Source: JAKJEP01 sp964580995
GTDB lineage: Bacteria > Planctomycetota > Phycisphaerae > Sedimentisphaerales > SM23-30
DNA: 20,639 bases
Reading direction: 5' to 3'
Assembly: GCA_964580995.1 (NCBI GenBank)
Contig: CAZOMV010000103.1
Coordinates: forward strand, 1-20,639
Both the position numbers and the translations under genes were made by a program. Positions 16,960 to 20,639 of the stretch are shown here, piece after piece. The notes under the pieces are model-generated. The model was not told where the DNA came from. It ran no database searches and saw only the letters and a list, made by a program, of their open reading frames with translations. The stretch's first letter is position 1, and each line of letters begins with the position of its first letter.

Positions 16960-18227
16960 TGAATCTGCTGGCAAAAAAATCGGCATTGCGCGGCCGGGTT
17001 CCGATCCCCGGCTCCAAATCCCACACCATCCGCTGCGTGGCCATCGCCTCGCTGGCTTCCGGCGAAAGCGAACTGGAAGCCCCGCTGGTTTCGGCGGATA
17101 CGATGGCGGCCGTGGAATGCTACCGTAAGCTGGGCGCTGCCATCGACTGCGGCCCCACCTGGCGCATCAAAGGCACCGGCGGCTGTCTCACGGTTCCCGA
17201 CAACATCATCGACGTGGCCAACTCCGGCACTACCCTGCGTTTTGCCGTCGGTTCCGCGGCTTTGCTCGATTCGGGCACTGCCGTCTTCACCGGCGATGAC
17301 CAGATCCGCTCCCGTCCCCTCGGCCCCTTGCTCCAGAGCCTCAACGACCTCGGCGCTGCCTGCCTCAGCACCCGGAATAACGGCAAGGCCCCCGTCGTGG
17401 TCCGCGGCCGCATGGTCGGCGGCCAGACTTCTATCGAGGCCGTCACCAGCCAGTATCTCAGTTCCCTTCTGATTAACACCCCGCTGGCTGAAAGGGACAC
17501 CACCATCCGCGTCACCAAACTCAACGAACAACCCTATGTCGAGATCACCCTCCGCTACCTCAACGAACAAGGTATCCAGTACACCAATGACGGCATGAAA
17601 AACTTTAGCGTCCGGGGCGGGCAAAGCTATCGGCCCTTCCGCAAACGCATCCCGGCTGATTTCTCTTCCGCCACGTTTTTCCTCTGTGCCGGGGCCATCC
17701 TCGATGCTGACCTCATTCTGGAAGGGCTGGATTACTCCGACGCCCAGGGCGACAAGGCCGTCGTGGATATGCTCCGCTGGATGGGGGCCAGCATCGAGAT
17801 CAGCGGCCTGGAAACCCGCGTCCGCCGTAGCGAGCTGAAAGGTATTGACATCGACATGAACGCCACCCCCGACGCCCTGCCGGCGATGGCTGTGACCGCC
17901 TGTTTCGCCGCCGGTCCCACCCGCCTCTATAACGTTCCCCAGGCCCGGCTCAAGGAAACCGACCGCATCGCCGTTATGAACGAGGAACTGTCCAAAATGG
18001 GCGCCCGCATCGAGGAATTCCCCGACGGCCTGAAAATTACCCCCGCTCCTTTGCACCCCGCCCAGCTATCCGGCCACAGCGACCACCGCATCGTCATGGC
18101 CCTCAGCTTGGCCGCCCTTGCCCTCGACGGTGAAACCACCATCGACACCGCCGAATCCGTCAACGTCACCTTCCCCGATTACGCGGCCCTTATGCAATCT
18201 CTTGGAGCAAACATTATAATGCGGTAG
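16959..18227 (+). CDS. aroA: 3-phosphoshikimate 1-carboxyvinyltransferase (EPSP synthase)
   Basis: This cytoplasmic enzyme joins shikimate-3-phosphate and phosphoenolpyruvate to form EPSP, the sixth step of the shikimate pathway. Its 422 residues show the full active-site set: Lys20 and Arg25 in PGSKSHTIR, NSGTTLR (88-94), IRSRP, SSATFFL, Asp305 in TPDALPAM, Glu333 in LKETDRI (28 apart, as Asp313 and Glu341 in E. coli) and SDHRIVMAL. Overall it is diverged from class I enzymes and nearer the NSGTT-type sequences. The ATG shares one base with the TAA of the GH95 gene (TAATG), and AGGAA lies about 11 bases upstream, so translation is probably coupled. Finding a core amino-acid gene at the end of an exo-glycosidase cluster is odd; it may also have an internal promoter that I could not identify. 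No signal peptide is present, in contrast to the six genes upstream. Confidence 0.95.
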   Translation: MNLLAKKSALRGRVPIPGSKSHTIRCVAIASLASGESELEAPLVSADTMAAVECYRKLGAAIDCGPTWRIKGTGGCLTVPDNIIDVANSGTTLRFAVGSAALLDSGTAVFTGDDQIRSRPLGPLLQSLNDLGAACLSTRNNGKAPVVVRGRMVGGQTSIEAVTSQYLSSLLINTPLAERDTTIRVTKLNEQPYVEITLRYLNEQGIQYTNDGMKNFSVRGGQSYRPFRKRIPADFSSATFFLCAGAILDADLILEGLDYSDAQGDKAVVDMLRWMGASIEISGLETRVRRSELKGIDIDMNATPDALPAMAVTACFAAGPTRLYNVPQARLKETDRIAVMNEELSKMGARIEEFPDGLKITPAPLHPAQLSGHSDHRIVMALSLAALALDGETTIDTAESVNVTFPDYAALMQSLGANIIMR

Positions 18228-18232
18228 GGCGG

Positions 18233-19555
18233 TTACTCTTTCCGGAACGCCTGATACCCGTAATGGGCCATCAGATTATCCAAAATCACTATCGCTGTAA
18301 AGTTCTCAGCTACCGGCCAGATCCGCCCCACAATCGTGGGATCCCGGCGCGTAATTGCCGCCAGCTTCGTGGTTTGCAGCGTGTATTTATCAATCGTGGT
18401 CTGCGGCCGGTCAATCGTCGGTGTCGGTTTCACCGCCAGCCGCACAACAATATCCTGCCCGGTCGACAACCCCCCCGTAATCCCCCCGGCATGATTCGTA
18501 TCAAAAACCACCTTCCCATTTTCACTGTGCATCTGGTCGTTGTTTTCATAGCCGGTCGTATCCTTCACCGCAAAACCAGCGCCCACCTCCACGCCTTTGA
18601 CCGCCCCAATCCCCAGCATCTGGCCCAGTTCGCCGTCCAGCTTATGGAAAACCGGCTCCCCCAGACCGACGGGGACACCCTTTACCACCACTTCGACCAT
18701 CCCGCCGGAGGAATCGCCGGTACGAGTGATTCGATTGCAGGCCTCGACCATCGCCTGGGCCGCCTTCAAATCCGGGCAGTTGAGGACCGGATGCACCCCG
18801 TATTTATCCATAATTTCCGCCTGGGACATTTCCGGGGCCTTGGCGCGAATCGCGTCAATCTCCTGCTCAATCTCAGCAAAAATCTTTGCCTTCTCCAGGA
18901 ATCGCATGTCCATATGCACGCGGCCCTTCACATAAACCTCCTGATAAAACGGATCCAGGTCATGCCGCATCTTTTTATATTGTTCCGTATGTTTCAAAAT
19001 CCGGGCCGAATCCATCTCCGGGCAGCGCACCCCCGCCGCCTCCTTGATAAACGAAAACACCTCAATGCCGCGTTCTCTCAGCATTTTCTTGGCGATATAC
19101 CCCGCCGCCACAATCGTGGAGGTATAACGCCCGCTAAAGATCCCCGCCCCGATCGCGTCATCGCAGGGGCCGTATTTCATAAATGAGGCAAACGACGCAT
19201 GGCCGGGCCGGGGGGTCCGGTTGGTGTCCTGATACTGCTTGATATGGATAAAATGCCGGTCCAGATTCGGGATCAGGATCGTAACCGGGGTTCCGTTGGT
19301 CAGGTTCCGGTTCCCCGCATTTTCCACCGTATCCGCCGCGTTCAGCCCGGTATAAAGAATCGGCAGATCCGGCTCTTTCCGGGGCGACGACAGCTCATCC
19401 GTACCCGGCTTCCGCAGCAGCAGATCGCCATAAATCTCTTGCTCCGTGAGAGATAGCCCCGGCCGCACCCCCTGTACCACCGAGGTCAATCCCTCCTGAT
19501 ACGACCCGCCCGCCACCGTCACACCAAACATCCTGCCGTAATGACAACCAATCAT
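18233..19555 (-). CDS. aroC: Divergent chorismate synthase family protein
   Basis: Chorismate synthase converts EPSP to chorismate using reduced FMN. Family segments are clear: SSPRKEPD (56-63), RPGHASF with His119, the FSGR segment (140-143), CPDLKAAQAM, TGDSSGGMVEVV (279-290), GVPVGLGEPVFHKLD, AVKGVEVGAGF, AGGITGGLSTG, KPTPTI and RRDPTIVG with Asp405. Two things are unusual. The N-terminal GESHG motif, whose His is catalytic in characterised enzymes, reads GGSYQ here (Gly17, Tyr19). The protein is also 440 residues rather than about 360-390, with a charged insertion of roughly 60-70 residues near 186-255. It may be a lineage variant that still makes chorismate, or a paralog with a changed role. 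AAGGAAG five bases before the ATG supports the start. Its stop is 5 bases from the convergent aroA stop, with no terminator between them. Confidence 0.85.
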   Translation of the reverse strand: MIGCHYGRMFGVTVAGGSYQEGLTSVVQGVRPGLSLTEQEIYGDLLLRKPGTDELSSPRKEPDLPILYTGLNAADTVENAGNRNLTNGTPVTILIPNLDRHFIHIKQYQDTNRTPRPGHASFASFMKYGPCDDAIGAGIFSGRYTSTIVAAGYIAKKMLRERGIEVFSFIKEAAGVRCPEMDSARILKHTEQYKKMRHDLDPFYQEVYVKGRVHMDMRFLEKAKIFAEIEQEIDAIRAKAPEMSQAEIMDKYGVHPVLNCPDLKAAQAMVEACNRITRTGDSSGGMVEVVVKGVPVGLGEPVFHKLDGELGQMLGIGAVKGVEVGAGFAVKDTTGYENNDQMHSENGKVVFDTNHAGGITGGLSTGQDIVVRLAVKPTPTIDRPQTTIDKYTLQTTKLAAITRRDPTIVGRIWPVAENFTAIVILDNLMAHYGYQAFRKE

Positions 19556-19606
19556 GTTATCTTCCTTTTCCTATTGCTGCCGAATCACCAAAAACCAGAA
19601 CCTATT

Positions 19607-19634
19607 ATTATATAGATTTTTATCGCGCCGTCAA
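19607..19634 (-). promoter_or_regulatory. Strong candidate promoter of aroC
   Basis: On the minus strand there is TTGACG (five of six consensus bases), a 16-base spacer and a perfect TATAAT, the best sigma-70-type match in the window. Transcription would start near 19600, giving a leader of about 45 bases that ends in the AAGGAAG ribosome binding site of aroC. It lies inside a decayed coding fragment read on the same strand. Confidence 0.65.
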
Positions 19635-19710
19635 TAGCCGGATCTTTGGCCACCGTGAAGAACACCTTCCCCAGTTGCTTATTCGTCGCCTTCATATTCA
19701 AACAATCAAA

Positions 19711-19734
19711 ATCAGAATCAGAATCAGAATCAGA
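19711..19734. repeat. Hexanucleotide tandem repeat (ATCAGA)x4
   Basis: Four perfect ATCAGA copies are preceded by an imperfect copy (ATCAAA at 19705-19710) and followed by a partial one. On the minus strand it reads as TCTGAT codons (Ser-Asp) in frame with the remnant fragment. Such a short tandem array can change copy number by slippage. Confidence 0.9.
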
Positions 19735-19953
19735 ATTTGTGCTTCATTTGTCCATTTTTAATGGATAAGTAACGAAATCTGTGTTATTTATAATACGCGA
19801 ATATGTTTGCCAATATTTTGAACAACGGATTTGAGGCATAATCAGACGGAAACGCCAAAAGTCGATATCGACTTCCAAAAACAGCTCTGTCGCCCCAATA
19901 ACAAGTGGACGGCGAGTTTTTGACGCTGGTGTCTAATCAGGATATTTACATCG

Positions 19954-20637
19954 ATGCATAAAGAATATATAACTATTTTACAGTGCCCCATTACTGGAAA
20001 TGACTTGAGGGAATCGACGGCAGACGAACTGGACCAAATAAACCAGCGTATCTTACAAAAGGAAATATTCCATCTCGATGGAACTCCGGTAAATAAAATA
20101 ATTCAACAGGCTTTATTTACCATGGATAAGAAAATTTTGTATCCCGTGGTAGATGGCATCAATATATTATTAAAAAATTTGGCAATTATTTGTGATAATA
20201 CGGTTTTAGATAAAATCTCGAAAGAAAAACTGAAAGTAGAGAAAAAAATTGTTCAGGATTATTATGAACAACTGGGATGGACCAAAAATGAGAATAACCA
20301 TTTTATGGATACAGCCATATTTTTGGACCAGAGAGAGGTATTTGCAGAGTACATTCATAGAGGCCGGTTGAGAACCGCCCGATATTTCAGGCCGCAGGGA
20401 AAATACCTGCTGGATGCTGCTTCCGGGCCGGTGCAGTATCCGGAATATGTGGATTATTCAAAAAATTATGATTTTAGAATCTGCATCGATTTTTCGTTTT
20501 TGGCATTAAAAGAGGCGCAAAAAAAACTGGGGAATAAAGGAATCTTCCTATTAGCGGACGTAACCAATCTGCTTTTAAAAGATAATATGTACTTGTCACT
20601 ACTTAATCTGACAGGCACATTAGCCTACGCTGGCTAA
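19954..20637 (+). CDS. SAM-dependent methyltransferase-like protein, 3' part missing
   Basis: The first 75 or so residues resemble the short zinc-ribbon-like Trm112 type N-domain found before some methyltransferases (ILQCPITGNDL at 8-18, YPVVDGINILL near 67), but only one CP pair is left, so metal binding is unlikely. A class I methyltransferase fold then begins: motif I LLDAASGPVQYPEY (about 150), an acidic CIDFS at the end of the second strand, and ADVTNLLLKDN. The fold stops there; residues after about 210 are unlike the family, and the frame closes at the window edge, so at least half of the catalytic domain is absent. A frameshift, an insertion or an assembly edge could explain this. Substrate unknown. 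The gene is distinctly AT-rich compared with the rest, suggesting foreign origin. Confidence 0.6.
   Translation: MHKEYITILQCPITGNDLRESTADELDQINQRILQKEIFHLDGTPVNKIIQQALFTMDKKILYPVVDGINILLKNLAIICDNTVLDKISKEKLKVEKKIVQDYYEQLGWTKNENNHFMDTAIFLDQREVFAEYIHRGRLRTARYFRPQGKYLLDAASGPVQYPEYVDYSKNYDFRICIDFSFLALKEAQKKLGNKGIFLLADVTNLLLKDNMYLSLLNLTGTLAYAG
20620..20637. repeat. Inverted repeat TTAGCC-N6-GGCTAA at the window end
   Basis: Perfect 6-base arms (20620-20625 and 20632-20637) flank TACGCT, and the right arm contains the stop codon of the broken methyltransferase frame. It could belong to an inserted element or a small hairpin; the window ends two bases later, so it cannot be resolved. Confidence 0.5.
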
Positions 20638-20639
20638 AG

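Larger units (their letters stand above)
19585..19743 (-). pseudogene. Remnant coding fragment, possibly of a CBM-like domain
   Basis: An open stretch on the minus strand encodes a run of Ser-Asp pairs, then MKATNKQLGKVFFTVAKDP and AIDGAIKI before losing protein-like character and stopping. The middle looks like a real beta-sandwich segment of the sort seen in carbohydrate-binding regions of PVC hydrolases (from memory, unverified). The same frame is open upstream from 19932 to 19747 with a single TGA between, so about 116 codons contain one stop, which is few for AT-rich DNA. No proper start or full domain remains. It could be chance, or the relic of a gene once upstream of aroC. Confidence 0.4.
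19556..19953. other. AT-rich intergenic region between aroC and a methyltransferase
   Basis: These 398 bases hold the aroC promoter and ribosome binding site, the remnant fragment and the hexamer repeat. From about 19750 to 19953 I see no intact gene and no clear promoter for the plus-strand gene; an AGGA lies about 11 bases before its ATG. The region marks the change from GC-rich to AT-rich DNA. Confidence 0.7.

Noticed and set aside
16932..18056. Gly/Ala/Asp-rich minus-strand frame opposite aroA
   Set aside because: Composition typical of a shadow frame and no family match; aroA is complete on the other strand.
18225..18240. A terminator between aroA and aroC
   Set aside because: Only five bases separate the stop codons and no hairpin is seen.
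19830..19920. Short plus-strand open stretch (DIDFQKQLCRPNNKW) before the methyltransferase
   Set aside because: No start codon, about 35 codons, no known similarity; the opposite strand gives the longer open frame.
1..20639. CRISPR array, tRNA, rRNA or intact transposase
   Set aside because: I looked for regularly spaced repeats, tRNA-like arms and transposase motifs and found none I could support.

Overview
The window most resembles a polysaccharide-degrading bacterium of the Planctomycetota-Verrucomicrobiota-Chlamydiota (PVC) group, perhaps Phycisphaerae. This rests on the style of the proteins: tandem secreted GH29/GH78/GH95 enzymes, a long two-domain SppA and an atypical chorismate synthase. 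No marker gene in the window fixes the taxon, so the placement is an inference. Most of the window is GC-rich and densely coding on one strand per block. The last ~1 kb is clearly AT-rich.

Left block (minus strand, 114-3291): sppA (signal peptide peptidase, 67K type) followed by an overlapping GT4-like glycosyltransferase, read as a two-gene transcription unit. The 311-base divergent region 3292-3602 separates it from the central block. It carries candidate promoters for both directions and several inverted repeats that could be operators.

Central block (plus strand, 3603-18227): a close-packed cluster of seven genes. Six encode exported exo-glycosidases: three tandem GH29 alpha-L-fucosidases (the third with an added C-terminal sugar-binding-like domain), two tandem GH78 alpha-L-rhamnosidases (each with a different extra module) and one GH95 alpha-L-fucosidase. 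The seventh, aroA (EPSP synthase), starts inside the stop codon of the GH95 gene. Together the six enzymes should strip terminal L-fucose and L-rhamnose from a deoxyhexose-rich glycan. No transporter, SusC/D pair, sulfatase, regulator or catabolic gene lies in the window.

Right block: aroC (chorismate synthase family, minus strand) converges on aroA with 5 bases between the stop codons. The two encode consecutive shikimate-pathway steps. This AroC is divergent: the usual GESHG motif, with a catalytic histidine, is replaced by GGSYQ, and there is an insertion of roughly 60-70 residues. A strong promoter-like sequence for aroC lies inside what looks like a decayed protein-coding fragment on the same strand, next to a hexanucleotide tandem repeat. 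The window ends in an AT-rich methyltransferase-like gene that breaks off in the middle of its catalytic fold.

The most noteworthy points are the divergent AroC, the aroA-glycosidase overlap, the module swaps and lost lipobox cysteine between the tandem GH78 copies, and the relic/promoter/repeat patch at 19.6-19.75 kb.
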